Positions 37,176 through 47,051 are shown, counted from the stretch's first letter. The stretch: 64,000 nucleotides of DNA from Arsenicicoccus piscis (GCF_022568835.1 NZ_JAKZHV010000011.1:1-64000), one strand, 5' to 3'. Translations and numbers: made by a program. The notes: generated by a model from the letters alone, not told the origin.

Positions 37176-39933
37176 AGTCGGCGTCGGCGACCGGCCGGTC
37201 GTCCTGGTCGTTGTAGCCGCGCGGGGTCGCCGCCTGGGTGTAGCGCTCGAGCTCGTCCATCACCACCGCGTGCCGGTCCACGCACAGCACCACCAGGTCG
37301 CCGCGATCGGCGAGCTTGAGGCTGCGGCGCACCGCCTCGACCTCGTCGGTGACGATCTCGAGCGTCGTGGTCACCGCAGCACCCGCGGCGATGGCGTCCC
37401 GGCAGCCCTGCGCCACCAGCTCCGCGGACTCGCCGGCGGGCCGGCCGCGCAGGTTGCCGTCCTCGCGCACCACGATGGTGTCGAAGTACCGAGCCGCGGT
37501 CTCGCCGAGCTCGCGCAGGTCCTCGTCCCGCCGGTCGCCCGCGGTGGCGATCATGGCGATGCGCTGCACCCGGCGGTTCGTCTCGGCGCTCTTGCGGTCG
37601 CCGTAGCGCGCGGCGAAGTCGCCGAGCATGCGCATGCCCGCGGCGTTGTGGCAGTAGTCCACGACGACCTCGGCGCCCAGCACCGACATGAGGTTCATCC
37701 GGCCGGGGGACAGGTAGTAGTTGGTCGTGAACGTGCGTAGACCCTGGCGCACGTCCCGCAGCGGCGCGCCCAGCGCGATCGCGGCGCCGGCGGCGGCCAT
37801 GGCGTTGGCGACGTTCATCCGGGCCGCACCGCCGAAGGTCGAGGGCAGCAGGTGGGTGAACGCGAGCTGCATGGTCCGCGACCCGTGCCGGACCACGATC
37901 ATCTCGCCGCGCTCGGTCTCCTCCAGCAGCAGCGCGCGGCCACCGCGGCGGCAGTGGTCGAGCACCATCTGGTGCACCGAGCTGCCCGGCTCGGAGGTCG
38001 TGAACCAGATGATCGCGCCGGAGCAGTGCCGCCGCATGGCGCGCACGTGCTCGTCGTCCGCGTTGAGGACGGCGTGGCCGTCGCGCGGGACGGCCTCGAC
38101 GACCACCCGCTTGACCGCGGCGAGGTCCGCCAGCGTCTCGATGCCGCGCATCCCGAGGTGGTCGGAGGCCACGTTGGTGACGACGGCGACGTCGTTGCGG
38201 TCGTAGCCCAGGCCCTCGCGCAGGACGCCGCCGCGAGCGACCTCCATGACCGCGAGCTCTACGCGGGGATTCTGCAGGACCATCCGGGCCGAGCGCGGGC
38301 CGGAGGCGTCCGCCTTCTTGACCAGCCGCTCGTCGATGATGATGCCGTCGGTCGAGGTCATGCCGACCTTGGTGCCCATGCCCTTGAAGATGTGCGAGAT
38401 CATCCGGCTCGTCGTCGTCTTGCCGTTGGTGCCGGTGACGGCGACGATCGGCACCCGCGACGGGGCGCCGGGCGGGAAGAGCAGGTCGATGACCGGCTTG
38501 GCGATGAACTGCGGCTCGCCGATCGTCGGGTGCGTGTGCATCCGGAAGCCCGGTGCGGCGTTGACCTCGCAGATCGCGCCACCGGTGTCGCGCACCGGCT
38601 GGGTGATGTCGGGACAGATGAAGTCGATGCCGGCGACGTCGAGCCCGACCAGCTGCGCGGCCTCCTCGGCGATGTCGACGTTGTCCTCGTGCGCCTCGAA
38701 GGTGCGGTCGATGGAGATGCCTCCGGTCGACATGTTGGCGGTCAGCGCGAGCTTGACCGGCTCGCCCGCCGGCGGCACCGAGTCCATCGAGAAGCCTTGT
38801 GCGGCAACGAGTTCGACAGCCGCCTCGTCGACCTTGATGCGGGTGAGGACCTTCTCGTGGCCAACGCCGCGGCGCGGGTCGGCGTTGGTGAGGTCGACCA
38901 GCTCGGCGACCGTGCTGACGCCGTCCCCGACCACGTGCGCGGGCACCCGCTCGGCGATCGCCTGCATCTTGCCGCCGATGATGAGACAGCGGTAGTCCTT
39001 GCCGGTGATGAACGACTCGACCTGCACGTAGCCCCGCCGCGACTCGCCCCGGGCCACGGCGTAGGCCTCGCGGACGGCGTCGTCGTCGCGCAGGTCCAGG
39101 CACACGCCGCGACCGTGGTTGCCGTCCAGCGGCTTGAGGACCACCGGGTGGCCGATCCGCCGCGCCGCCTCCACGGCACCCTCCTCGGTGCGCACGAGCT
39201 CGCTCTCGGGGACGGGGAGGCCGGCCGAGCCGAGCAGGCTGTTCGTGAGGTCCTTGTCGCCCGCGATGTCGACGGCGAGCGCGCCGGTGAGGGAGGTCAT
39301 CGTCGCGCGGAAGCGCTTGGCGTGCACGCCCTGCCCGAGCTGGATCAGCGAGCCGCGGTTGAGTCGCTGCCAGGGGATGCCGCGGCTCACCGCCTCCTCG
39401 AGGATGGCGTGGGTCGAGGGGCCGAACGCGGTGCGCTGAGCCGTCAGCAGGAACTCGTCGAGCTTCTGCTGCCAGTCGAATCCGTCTGTGGGAGAGACCA
39501 GCTCGTTGACCAGCCGCACGGCGAGCCGGCTCGCGGCGAGGCCGACCGTCTCGTCGAGGTAGCCGATGACGATGTTGTAGCGACCCCGCTCGCCCTTGAC
39601 CGACCGGGTCTTGCCGCGGCGCAGGTCGTGGCCCGCCTCCTGCTGCAGCTGCAGCATGACGTGCTCGGCGACGTGGCCGAGCCAGGTGCCCTTGCGCATC
39701 CGCTGGACGAACCCACCGCGCTCGCCGACGGAGCAGGTGTGCTCGACGAGGCCGGGCAGCAGCTCGAGGAGCCGGTCGGTGAAGCCGGGCAGCCGGTCGG
39801 TGGGGAAGTCCTCGAGGGTGCCGAGGTCGACGACCAGGTGGATCGCCTGGTGGTAGGACCAGACGTTGGGTCCGCGATAGACCCGGGTCGATCGGATCGT
39901 CAGGTCCGGCTGCGGCTGCGCGGCGTGCTCCAT
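37165..39933 (-). CDS. cphA: Cyanophycin synthetase
   Basis: CphA polymerises aspartate and arginine into cyanophycin, a nitrogen store, using two ATP sites. At 922 residues it is full length. The N-terminal domain starts at IRSTRVYRGPNVWSYHQAIH. The ATP-grasp domain (about residues 220-480) has GHPVVLKPLDGNHGRGVCLD and GIDFICPDIT with EVNAAPGFRMH. The Mur-ligase domain begins at VTGTNGKTTTSRMI near 497, with VVTNVASDHLGMRGIETL and YYLSPGRMNLM. A GAAGGAGCC site precedes ATG 39933. The cyanophycinase gene lies 46 bases upstream on the same strand, so synthesis and breakdown are controlled together. Presence of this pair predicts cyanophycin granules. Confidence 0.96.
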   Translation of the reverse strand: MEHAAQPQPDLTIRSTRVYRGPNVWSYHQAIHLVVDLGTLEDFPTDRLPGFTDRLLELLPGLVEHTCSVGERGGFVQRMRKGTWLGHVAEHVMLQLQQEAGHDLRRGKTRSVKGERGRYNIVIGYLDETVGLAASRLAVRLVNELVSPTDGFDWQQKLDEFLLTAQRTAFGPSTHAILEEAVSRGIPWQRLNRGSLIQLGQGVHAKRFRATMTSLTGALAVDIAGDKDLTNSLLGSAGLPVPESELVRTEEGAVEAARRIGHPVVLKPLDGNHGRGVCLDLRDDDAVREAYAVARGESRRGYVQVESFITGKDYRCLIIGGKMQAIAERVPAHVVGDGVSTVAELVDLTNADPRRGVGHEKVLTRIKVDEAAVELVAAQGFSMDSVPPAGEPVKLALTANMSTGGISIDRTFEAHEDNVDIAEEAAQLVGLDVAGIDFICPDITQPVRDTGGAICEVNAAPGFRMHTHPTIGEPQFIAKPVIDLLFPPGAPSRVPIVAVTGTNGKTTTSRMISHIFKGMGTKVGMTSTDGIIIDERLVKKADASGPRSARMVLQNPRVELAVMEVARGGVLREGLGYDRNDVAVVTNVASDHLGMRGIETLADLAAVKRVVVEAVPRDGHAVLNADDEHVRAMRRHCSGAIIWFTTSEPGSSVHQMVLDHCRRGGRALLLEETERGEMIVVRHGSRTMQLAFTHLLPSTFGGAARMNVANAMAAAGAAIALGAPLRDVRQGLRTFTTNYYLSPGRMNLMSVLGAEVVVDYCHNAAGMRMLGDFAARYGDRKSAETNRRVQRIAMIATAGDRRDEDLRELGETAARYFDTIVVREDGNLRGRPAGESAELVAQGCRDAIAAGAAVTTTLEIVTDEVEAVRRSLKLADRGDLVVLCVDRHAVVMDELERYTQAATPRGYNDQDDRPVADADFTA

Positions 39934-39979
39934 GGGGCTCCTTCGTGAGGCAACCGCCCTACCGTAGCGCCGCCGCCCG

Positions 39980-40879
39980 TCAGCCGCCCGTCGCGCTGGC
40001 CACCGTCGAGCCGTCCGGGTGCTCGTGCTCGACCGCCATGACGTCCCGGTCGGGGTGCTGCTCGCTGAAGCCGATCAGGTCGGCCGCCCCGAGGTCGAAG
40101 ATCGCACCCTGCGGCAGGGCGTGCACGACCGCGCCGCTGACGAGCAGTGGGGCGTCCTCGGCGGCCTCGTGCGCGTCGGTGACCGCCCGGCGACCGTCGA
40201 TGACGAAGACCGACCCGGTGCCGAGTACCGTGACGAGCCGGCCGTCGGTGACCTCGGCGGCGGTGTCCTCGTCGATGCCGAGGCCCAGCAGGTTCGGTGA
40301 GCCGGCCACCAGGGACAGCAACCGTCCGTAGCGCGTGCGCTGGGCGAAGTGCTGATCGACGATCACCTCGGGCAGCAGCCCGAGGCCGCTGGTCAGCTGG
40401 CTGGAGCGCTGGCGCGGGGTGATGCCCTCCTCGCCGAGGGAGATCATGAAGGTGCTCATGATCGAGGCGCCCGCGGAGGTGCCGGCGACCACGGCGCCAC
40501 GGTCGTGCGCCCGCGTGATGGCGCGACCGAGCGCGGTGCCGACGACGAGCTGGGCCAGCTTGAGCTGGTTGCCTCCGGTGAGGAACACGCCGCTCGCCCG
40601 GTCCACGACCGCAGCACCGCTCGACGGGTCCTCGCGGTCGGCCTCGATGCGGCTCGCCACGTCGACCGAGTCGACCGATGCTGCGCCCAGCCGGCGGAAC
40701 ACCGAGCCGTAGACCTCGACGGCCTCGTCGGCGAACGAGCTGGCGGTCGGGATGACGACGATCCGGGCGTCGGTGCCGCCGGCGAGCTCGATGAACCGGC
40801 GCAGCACGCTCGCCTCGCCCAGCTTGTCCTCGGCGCCGCCGATGATGAACAGGGAGCGACGGGTGGGTGCGGTGGACAT
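39980..40879 (-). CDS. cphB: Cyanophycinase
   Basis: Serine hydrolase (peptidase family S51) that breaks cyanophycin into beta-Asp-Arg dipeptides. The protein has 299 residues. Start SLFIIGGAEDKLGEASVLRR is characteristic; the nucleophile lies in AGTSAGASIM near residue 133, with QLTSGLGLLPEVIVDQHFAQ and RYGRLLSLVA after it. It precedes cphA in the same orientation. A TACCCT box seven bases before ATG 40879 indicates a leaderless promoter for the cphB-cphA unit. Confidence 0.95.
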   Translation of the reverse strand: MSTAPTRRSLFIIGGAEDKLGEASVLRRFIELAGGTDARIVVIPTASSFADEAVEVYGSVFRRLGAASVDSVDVASRIEADREDPSSGAAVVDRASGVFLTGGNQLKLAQLVVGTALGRAITRAHDRGAVVAGTSAGASIMSTFMISLGEEGITPRQRSSQLTSGLGLLPEVIVDQHFAQRTRYGRLLSLVAGSPNLLGLGIDEDTAAEVTDGRLVTVLGTGSVFVIDGRRAVTDAHEAAEDAPLLVSGAVVHALPQGAIFDLGAADLIGFSEQHPDRDVMAVEHEHPDGSTVASATGG

Positions 40880-40886
40880 GACCCCG

Positions 40887-40892
40887 AGGGTA
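40887..40892 (-). promoter_or_regulatory. Leaderless -10 box for cphB-cphA
   Basis: TACCCT on the minus strand ends seven bases before ATG 40879. Confidence 0.5.
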
Positions 40893-40936
40893 CGGAACCT
40901 GGCGCGGGAGCGTCCGCAGTGTCTACGGTGTGGCGG

Positions 40937-42181
40937 CTACCGTGTGGCGCCGTCGGCTTCCTCGATCTCCTCGCGGGTGACGCCGAGCAGGAACAGGACG
41001 GCGTCCAGGTAGGGGACGTTGAGCGCGGTGTCGGCCTGCGCGCGCACGGTCGGCTTGGCGTTGAAGGCGACGCCGAGGCCCGCGACGGCGAGCATGTCGA
41101 GGTCGTTGGCACCGTCGCCGATCGCGACCGTGCGGCTGAGCGGCAGCCCCTCGGCCTCGGCGAAACGACGCAGTGCGCGGGCCTTCTCGGCGCGGTCGAC
41201 GACGTCGCCGAGGACGCGGCCGGTGAGCCGGCCGTCGACGACCTCGAGCCGGTTGGCGTGCGCGTGGTCGATGCCGAGCTCGGCGGCGAGCGGCGCCACG
41301 ACTTCGATGAACCCCCCGGACACGACCGCCACGGTGAAGCCGAGCCGCTTGAGCGTGCGCACCAGGGTCCGCGCGCCGGGGGTGAGCCGGACGGCCGCGC
41401 GGACCTCGTCGATGACGGTCTCGGGCAGGCCGGCCAGGGTGGCCACCCGCTCGTGCAGGCTGGCGGTGAAGTCCAGCTCGCCACGCATGGCGCGCTCGGT
41501 CACGGCGGCCACCTCGGCCTCGCGACCCGCGTGGTGCGCCAGCAGCTCGATGACCTCGTCCTGGATCAGCGTGGAGTCGACGTCCATCACCACCAGGCGG
41601 CGCCCGTGCCGGGCCAGCCCGGCGGGGGAGACGGACACGTCGAAGCCCTCGCTCGCCGCGGCCGCGGCCAGCCTGCTGCGCAGCACCGCCGGGCTGACCC
41701 CGGACACCTGGTACTCGACGGTGGTGACCGGTCGACGCGACATCCGGCGCACCCGGTCGGCGTTCGCACCAAGGGTCGAGAAGAGGTCCGTCACGGTGGC
41801 CAGGTGCGTGGCGAGCAGCGGAGCGCCGAGCACGGTGACCACCGCCCGCTCGAGCGGCCGGGCCGCCTGGTCGCCCGTCCCGCGGCTCAGCGTGAGGTGG
41901 AGGTCGAGGTCTACGGCACGGGCGGTGAGCGCCGCCTCCACCCGGTCGGACGCCTCCGGCGAGAGGCCGCCGAGCAGCACCGCCAGCGTGATGTGGCCAC
42001 GCACGACCACCTGCTCGACGTCCAGCACCTCGGCGCCCTCGGTGCCCAGCCCGCCGCCACCAACGACGTCACCGGCACCGACCGCCTCGCGCACCGCCGC
42101 GAACAGCGCGGCGGACAACCCGGGGCGGTCGGTGCCGGTGACGAGGACCAGCAGGGTGGGCTGCGCGGGGGTGGAGATCAC
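40937..42181 (-). CDS. serB: Phosphoserine phosphatase with N-terminal ACT domains
   Basis: SerB performs the last step of serine synthesis. The 414-residue protein has two N-terminal ACT-like domains (starting LLVLVTGTDRPGLSAALF), which bind amino acids for feedback control in mycobacterial SerB2. The HAD phosphatase domain follows with the nucleophile in LVVMDVDSTLIQDE, VSGGFIEVVAPL (motif II) and VAIGDGANDLDML (motif IV). The GTG start at 42181 carries a TACGGT box six bases upstream. It lies between the cyanophycin and glycogen genes. Confidence 0.96.
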   Translation of the reverse strand: MISTPAQPTLLVLVTGTDRPGLSAALFAAVREAVGAGDVVGGGGLGTEGAEVLDVEQVVVRGHITLAVLLGGLSPEASDRVEAALTARAVDLDLHLTLSRGTGDQAARPLERAVVTVLGAPLLATHLATVTDLFSTLGANADRVRRMSRRPVTTVEYQVSGVSPAVLRSRLAAAAASEGFDVSVSPAGLARHGRRLVVMDVDSTLIQDEVIELLAHHAGREAEVAAVTERAMRGELDFTASLHERVATLAGLPETVIDEVRAAVRLTPGARTLVRTLKRLGFTVAVVSGGFIEVVAPLAAELGIDHAHANRLEVVDGRLTGRVLGDVVDRAEKARALRRFAEAEGLPLSRTVAIGDGANDLDMLAVAGLGVAFNAKPTVRAQADTALNVPYLDAVLFLLGVTREEIEEADGATR

Positions 42182-42187
42182 GCGCTC

Positions 42188-42193
42188 ACCGTA
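42188..42193 (-). promoter_or_regulatory. Leaderless -10 box for serB
   Basis: TACGGT on the minus strand ends six bases before GTG 42181. It sits within the 22-base gap between glgC and serB. Confidence 0.45.
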
Positions 42194-42203
42194 GCGAATG
42201 GGA

Positions 42204-43457
42204 CTACTTGTCGACGACGACACCCTTGCCGACGACGGTGATGCCCGACTCGGTGACGAAGAAACCGCGCTCGAGATCGGCGTCCTTGTCCACACCGATC
42301 ATGACCCCGTCACCCACCACGACGTTCTTGTCGAGGATCGCCTTGTGGACGGTCGCGTTGCGGCCGATCACGACGTTGTCGAAGAGGACGCTGCCCTCGG
42401 CGAGGGAGAACGAGTGCAGCCGGACCTCCGGACCGAGCACCGACTCGGTGACCTGCGCACCCGAGGCGACGACGCCGGCGCCGATGACCGAGTTGGCGAC
42501 CTCGGCGGCTCGCCCGGCCATGCCGGTGACGAACTTCGCCGGCGGCAGGGACGGCATGTGCGTGAAGATCGGCCACTCGGAGTTGTAGAGGTTGAAGACG
42601 GGGTCGAGGGACACCAGCTCCATGTGCGCGTCGTAGTAGGAGTCGAGCGTGCCGACGTCGCGCCAGTAGCCGTGGTCGCGCTCAGTCTCGCCGGCGACGT
42701 GGTTGTTCTTGAAGTCGTAGACATGGGCGTCACCCGCGTCGACGAAGGCCGGCACGATGTCGCCGCCCATGTCGTGCTTGGTGTCCTCGCGCGACTCGTC
42801 GAGCTTGAGCGCCTCGATCAGCTTGTCCGTGTCGAAGACGTAGTTGCCCATCGAGGCCAGGATCTCGTCGGGGTTGTCCGGCAGCCCGTCGACCGTCTTC
42901 GGCTTCTCGAGAAAGGCGCGGATCGCGGTGTCGCTGCCCGGCTGGACGTCGATGACGCCGAACTGGTCGGCCATCGACTTGGGCTGGCGGATCGCCGCGA
43001 CGGTGCAGCCGGCCCCGGTGTCGATGTGCTGGGCCACCATCTGGGAGAAGTCCATCCGGTAGATGTTGTCGGCGCCGGTCACGAGGACGATGTCGGGCTG
43101 CTCGTCCTGGATCAGGTTGAGGCTCTGGAAGATCGCGTCGGCCGACCCGCGGTACCACTCCTTGCCGATGCGCTGCTGGGCGGGCACGTTGGTGACGTAG
43201 TTGCCGAGGAGGGTGGACATCCGCCACGTCTGCGCGACGTGCCGGTCGAGGCTGTGCGACTTGTACTGGGTCAGGACGACGACCTTGAGGTAGCCGGAGT
43301 TGACCACGTTGCTCAGCGCGAAGTCGATGAGCCGGTAGTTGCCGGCGAACGGGACCGCCGGCTTGGCCCGGTCTGCGGTGAGGGGCATGAGTCGCTTGCC
43401 CTCGCCACCGGCGAGGACGATGGCGAGCACTCGCTTGGAAGCGCGTCGGTTGTACAT
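42204..43457 (-). CDS. glgC: Glucose-1-phosphate adenylyltransferase
   Basis: GlgC makes ADP-glucose for glycogen. The protein has 417 residues. The nucleotidyltransferase domain begins [20 protein letters not shown]; substrate-binding parts include [10 protein letters not shown] and [14 protein letters not shown] left-handed helix of hexapeptide repeats follows ([20 protein letters not shown]). ATG 43457 is preferred over an upstream frame start, because it lies seven bases after a TAGTGT box. It is divergent from the glycosyltransferase that would use ADP-glucose, so both promoters share a 62-base gap. Confidence 0.96.
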   Translation of the reverse strand: MYNRRASKRVLAIVLAGGEGKRLMPLTADRAKPAVPFAGNYRLIDFALSNVVNSGYLKVVVLTQYKSHSLDRHVAQTWRMSTLLGNYVTNVPAQQRIGKEWYRGSADAIFQSLNLIQDEQPDIVLVTGADNIYRMDFSQMVAQHIDTGAGCTVAAIRQPKSMADQFGVIDVQPGSDTAIRAFLEKPKTVDGLPDNPDEILASMGNYVFDTDKLIEALKLDESREDTKHDMGGDIVPAFVDAGDAHVYDFKNNHVAGETERDHGYWRDVGTLDSYYDAHMELVSLDPVFNLYNSEWPIFTHMPSLPPAKFVTGMAGRAAEVANSVIGAGVVASGAQVTESVLGPEVRLHSFSLAEGSVLFDNVVIGRNATVHKAILDKNVVVGDGVMIGVDKDADLERGFFVTESGITVVGKGVVVDK

Positions 43458-43464
43458 GTCAGCA

Positions 43465-43470
43465 ACACTA
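43465..43470 (-). promoter_or_regulatory. Leaderless -10 box for glgC
   Basis: TAGTGT on the minus strand ends seven bases before ATG 43457. Confidence 0.45.
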
Positions 43471-43507
43471 TTCGGCGCCACCGCTCGCCACCACAGCAGT
43501 GGCGCGT

Positions 43508-43513
43508 TAGCGT
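43508..43513 (+). promoter_or_regulatory. Leaderless -10 box for the GlgM/GlgA gene
   Basis: TAGCGT ends six bases before GTG 43520. The two divergent -10 boxes for glgC and this gene are about 40 bases apart. Confidence 0.45.
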
Positions 43514-43519
43514 CCTCGC

Positions 43520-44713
43520 GTGAGAGTAGACATCCTGAGCAAGGAGTACCCCCCGCAGATCTACGGTGGTGCGGGAGTTCACGTCAACGAGCTCGTCCGG
43601 GCGCTGCGCGCCCGCGGCGACATCGATGTCCGGGTGCGGTGCTTCGGCGGCCCGCGCGACGAGGCGGGCACCACGGGCTACCGCGATCTGCCCGAGCTGG
43701 CCGACGCCAACCCGGCCATCTCCACGATGGGCACCGACCTGCAGATGGCCGGTGACATCGCCGGTGCCGACCTGGTGCACTCGCACACGTGGTACGCCAA
43801 CTTCGGCGGACACGTCGGCTCGTTGCTCAACGGGATCCCGCACGTCATCAGCGCGCACTCGCTGGAGCCGCTGCGGCCGTGGAAGGCCGAGCAGCTCGGC
43901 GGCGGCTACCGACTCTCCTCGTTCGTCGAGCGCTCCGCCTACGAGGGCGCTGCCGCGATCATCGCGGTGAGCGCCGGCATGCGGGCCGACGTCCTGCGCT
44001 CCTATCCCTCGGTCGACCCCGACCGGGTCAAGGTCGTGCACAACGGCATCGACTCGACCGACTGGGCCCGCAAGGAGGACCCGGCGGTGCTCGAGCGCCT
44101 CGGCGTCTCGTCCGAGCGCCCGTCCGTCGTGTTCGTCGGCCGGATCACCCGCCAGAAGGGCCTGCCCTACCTGCTGCGCGCGGCCGCCAAGCTGCCGCCG
44201 GAGGTCCAGCTCGTCCTCGCGGCGGGCGCGCCCGACACCCCCGAGATCAAGGCCGAGGTCGAGGCGCTCATCGACGAGCTGAAGAAGACGCGCGACGGCG
44301 TCGTGTGGATCGCCGACATGCTGCCGCGCAACGAGGTCGTCGCGCTGCTGAGCAACGCCACGGTGTTCGCGTGCCCCTCGATCTACGAGCCGCTCGGCAT
44401 CGTGAATCTCGAGGCGATGGCCTGCGAGGCGGCGGTCGTCGCGACGGCGACCGGCGGCATCCCGGAGGTCGTGGTCGACGGCGAGACCGGCTGGCTGGTC
44501 CCGATCGAGCAGGTCGAGGACGGGTCGGGCACGCCCGTCGACCCCGACACGTTCGTCGACGACCTCGCCGCCGCCCTCACCGAGGCGTGCAGCGACCCCG
44601 CCCGCGCCCGTGCGTTCGGCCAGGCCGGTCGGCGCCGCGCGGTCGAGCACTTCTCCTGGGCGAGCATCGGCGACAAGACCCTGGAGGTCTACCGCAGCGT
44701 GCTCGACTCCTGA
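43520..44713 (+). CDS. glgM: GT4 alpha-glucan synthase (GlgM/GlgA type)
   Basis: A 397-residue GT4 retaining glycosyltransferase. The first half has [20 protein letters not shown] and [20 protein letters not shown]. The nucleotide-sugar domain has [17 protein letters not shown] and [20 protein letters not shown], with the conserved E-x7-E. In mycobacteria this actinobacterial type (GlgM, Rv1212c) joins ADP-glucose and glucose 1-phosphate to make maltose 1-phosphate for the GlgE route, although many annotations call it glycogen synthase. The divergent glgC supplies its ADP-glucose. No glgE or glgB lies in the window to settle the role. Confidence 0.9.
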   Translation: MRVDILSKEYPPQIYGGAGVHVNELVRALRARGDIDVRVRCFGGPRDEAGTTGYRDLPELADANPAISTMGTDLQMAGDIAGADLVHSHTWYANFGGHVGSLLNGIPHVISAHSLEPLRPWKAEQLGGGYRLSSFVERSAYEGAAAIIAVSAGMRADVLRSYPSVDPDRVKVVHNGIDSTDWARKEDPAVLERLGVSSERPSVVFVGRITRQKGLPYLLRAAAKLPPEVQLVLAAGAPDTPEIKAEVEALIDELKKTRDGVVWIADMLPRNEVVALLSNATVFACPSIYEPLGIVNLEAMACEAAVVATATGGIPEVVVDGETGWLVPIEQVEDGSGTPVDPDTFVDDLAAALTEACSDPARARAFGQAGRRRAVEHFSWASIGDKTLEVYRSVLDS

Positions 44714-44778
44714 CCCCAACGGGATCCCACGGGCCCCTGGCCCACCGCCCACCCATCCCCGACAGAAGGTAGATCCCC

Positions 44779-46206
44779 ATGAGCGAGCACGGCGCAATCC
44801 CCGACGGACCGTCGATCTATGACGACGACGAGTCCGCACCGGTCCCCATCAAGGTGGCCGCCGTCGCCGCGCTCGGAGGTCTGCTCTTCGGCTACGACTC
44901 CGCCGTGATCAACGGCGCGGTGGCGGCCATCGAGCGGCAGTTCCACGTCGACTCAGCCAGCCTGGGCTTCGCGGTCGCCTCGGCCCTGCTCGGTGCCGCC
45001 GCCGGTGCCATGACGGCCGGCAACATCGCCGACCGGATGGGCCGGCTCGCGACCATGAAGGTCGCGGCCGTCCTGTTCCTCGTCAGCGCCCTCGTGACCG
45101 GGCTCGCCCCGTCCCTGTGGATCGTGGTCCTCGGCCGCATCATCGGTGGTCTCGGCGTCGGTCTGGCCTCGGTGATCGCCCCGGCCTACATCGCGGAGAT
45201 CTCACCGGCGCACGTCCGTGGCCGGCTCGGGTCGCTGCAGCAGCTGGCCATCGTGCTCGGCATCTTCTTCTCGTTCCTGGTCAACTACGCGATGCAGCGC
45301 ATGGCCGGGTCGGCGAGCAACACGCTGTGGCTCGGGCTGCCGGCGTGGCGCTGGATGTTCCTGGCCATGGCCGTCCCGGCGCTGGTCTACGGCATCTTGT
45401 CGCTGACGATCCCCGAGTCACCGCGCTACCTGATCGCGAAGGGCGAGGACAGCCAGGCGCGCAAGGTGCTGCACGGGCTGCTCGGCTCGCGCGGGCTGGA
45501 CGAGAAGATCCGGCAGATCCGGATCACCCTCAACAAGGAGACCAAGCCGTCCTGGGCCGACCTACGTGGCCCCGCGATGGGGCTGCTGCCGATCGTCTGG
45601 GTCGGCATCTTCTTGTCGGTCTTCCAGCAGTTCGTCGGCATCAACGTGATCTTCTACTACTCCAACATCCTCTGGGAGGCCGTGGGATTCGACGAGTCCC
45701 ACTCGTTCACGATCTCCCTGATCAGCTCGATCATCAACGTGCTCACCACGCTGATCGCGATCGCCACGGTCGACAAGGTCGGCCGCAAGCCGCTGCTGCT
45801 CGTCGGTTCCATCGGCATGACCGTCACGCTCGGCATCATGGCGTTCGTGTTCTCGACCGCCAAGGTCGTCAACGGGGCGCCGGTGCTCGAGGGCTGGCAG
45901 GGTCCGGTAGCCCTCGTGGCCGCGAACCTGTTCGTCGTCTCGTTCGGCATGTCCTGGGGCCCGATCGTCTGGGTGCTCCTCGGCGAGACCTTCCCCAACC
46001 GCATCCGCGCGGCGGCCCTGTCGCTCGCCGCGGCGGCGCAGTGGGCGGCCAACTGGCTCATCACCGTGTCCTTCCCCGGTCTGAAGGACATCTCGCTGGG
46101 GCTCGCCTACGGGTTCTACGCGTTCTGCGCGCTGGCGTCGTTCGTGTTCGTGCTCAAGTGGGTCCGTGAGACCAAGGGCATGGAGCTGGAGGAGATGCAC
46201 TCCTGA
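44779..46206 (+). CDS. MFS sugar porter (SP family)
   Basis: A 475-residue proton-sugar symporter of the XylE/GLUT-like sugar porter family with 12 membrane helices. Signature motifs include LLFGYDSAVINGAV in TM1, NIADRMGRLATMK, PESPRYLIAKGE before the central loop, QQFVGINVIFYYSNI in TM7, DKVGRKPLLLVGS and GPIVWVLLGETFPNRIR. QQFVGIN fits hexose or pentose import. AAGG precedes ATG 44779, and the gene follows the glycosyltransferase after 65 bases, so it may be cotranscribed and bring in glucose for glycogen. Substrate not determinable. Confidence 0.93.
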   Translation: MSEHGAIPDGPSIYDDDESAPVPIKVAAVAALGGLLFGYDSAVINGAVAAIERQFHVDSASLGFAVASALLGAAAGAMTAGNIADRMGRLATMKVAAVLFLVSALVTGLAPSLWIVVLGRIIGGLGVGLASVIAPAYIAEISPAHVRGRLGSLQQLAIVLGIFFSFLVNYAMQRMAGSASNTLWLGLPAWRWMFLAMAVPALVYGILSLTIPESPRYLIAKGEDSQARKVLHGLLGSRGLDEKIRQIRITLNKETKPSWADLRGPAMGLLPIVWVGIFLSVFQQFVGINVIFYYSNILWEAVGFDESHSFTISLISSIINVLTTLIAIATVDKVGRKPLLLVGSIGMTVTLGIMAFVFSTAKVVNGAPVLEGWQGPVALVAANLFVVSFGMSWGPIVWVLLGETFPNRIRAAALSLAAAAQWAANWLITVSFPGLKDISLGLAYGFYAFCALASFVFVLKWVRETKGMELEEMHS

Positions 46207-46213
46207 GCGCCGG

Positions 46214-46984
46214 TCAGGCGCGCAGCTGCAGGGCCGCGACGTTAGTCGCGACCTCCAGGGCCTGGTCGGCCTCCGCCGCCAGCCGGGCCAGCGCGGCTGC
46301 GCGCCGCTCGCCGGTCGTGGCGACGAGCGACGGGTCCGGCTCCGTGGCCGCCAGCTCGGCGATGGTGGCCACCGTGCCGGCCAGCGTGAGCAGGTCCAGC
46401 GCCGGCGCCGGGATCCCGTCCGGCAGCGCCCAGCGCCCCGAGCGCAGCGCCGAGTCCGCGCGGGTGCGGGCGGACTGCGACCCCCACACCGCGCCGATGT
46501 CGTCGAGCACCTCGATCGAGGACAGCACGGTGGCGCGCAACGAGCGCTCGGCGTCGCGCACCGACAGCATCTCGAGCCGGTGCGCCGGCACCGGCTCGCA
46601 GTCGTAGACCTCCGCCCGCACCACCGTTCCCCCGTCGCCCGCGGCGACGCCGTGGCCGAACTGCTCGATCCGCGGCACCAGGGCCGCACCGATCGCCGGC
46701 ACATAGACGCACTCGCCCACCTCGGTGGCGGCCGCGGTCAGCTCCGCCGAACCGCGCGGCAGGCCCGCCGTCCGCCCGGGGGCGGGCAGCGCGACGAGCA
46801 GCACCCGCTCGCCGAGGTCCCGCCAGAGGCGCAGCGGGGCGATCACCTCGGTGACGTCGTCGAGGTCGGGGGCGGCCCGCTCGACCGCCTCCTCGAGGGT
46901 GCGGGACCCGGGGCCGTGGGAGGCGCCGGCGAGCGCGGCCGTGCCCCACAGGGCCAGTCGCACGCTGTAGGGAAGCTCGGGCAC
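46214..46984 (-). CDS. Conserved actinobacterial hypothetical protein
   Basis: I do not recognise a named family. The 256-residue protein is Ala/Leu-rich, starts PELPYSVRLALWGTAALAGA, and has no signal peptide or clear membrane helix. A central part, AIGAALVPRIEQFGHGVAAG through VVRAEVYDCEPVPAHRLEML, looks like an ordered domain, and the C-terminal 70 residues look helical. It is divergent from an orphan ABC ATPase, 67 bases away, with back-to-back leaderless boxes, which may suggest shared control. It converges with the MFS porter gene, eight bases away. Confidence 0.8.
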   Translation of the reverse strand: MPELPYSVRLALWGTAALAGASHGPGSRTLEEAVERAAPDLDDVTEVIAPLRLWRDLGERVLLVALPAPGRTAGLPRGSAELTAAATEVGECVYVPAIGAALVPRIEQFGHGVAAGDGGTVVRAEVYDCEPVPAHRLEMLSVRDAERSLRATVLSSIEVLDDIGAVWGSQSARTRADSALRSGRWALPDGIPAPALDLLTLAGTVATIAELAATEPDPSLVATTGERRAAALARLAAEADQALEVATNVAALQLRA

Positions 46985-46990
46985 GCCCTC

Positions 46991-46996
46991 AGGCTA
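46991..46996 (-). promoter_or_regulatory. Leaderless -10 box for the hypothetical gene
   Basis: TAGCCT on the minus strand ends six bases before GTG 46984. Confidence 0.45.
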
Positions 46997-47038
46997 CGGC
47001 GCAGCGAGTCTCGTTGGGTCGAGGCGCATCCGGTGCCC

Positions 47039-47044
47039 TAGGGT
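47039..47044 (+). promoter_or_regulatory. Leaderless -10 box for the ABC ATPase
   Basis: TAGGGT ends seven bases before ATG 47052. Confidence 0.5.
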
Positions 47045-47051
47045 CGGATCC

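Noticed and set aside
40349-42241. Long plus-strand frame opposite cphB and serB
   Set aside because: Both genes on the minus strand are complete and have promoters; this frame lacks any domain.
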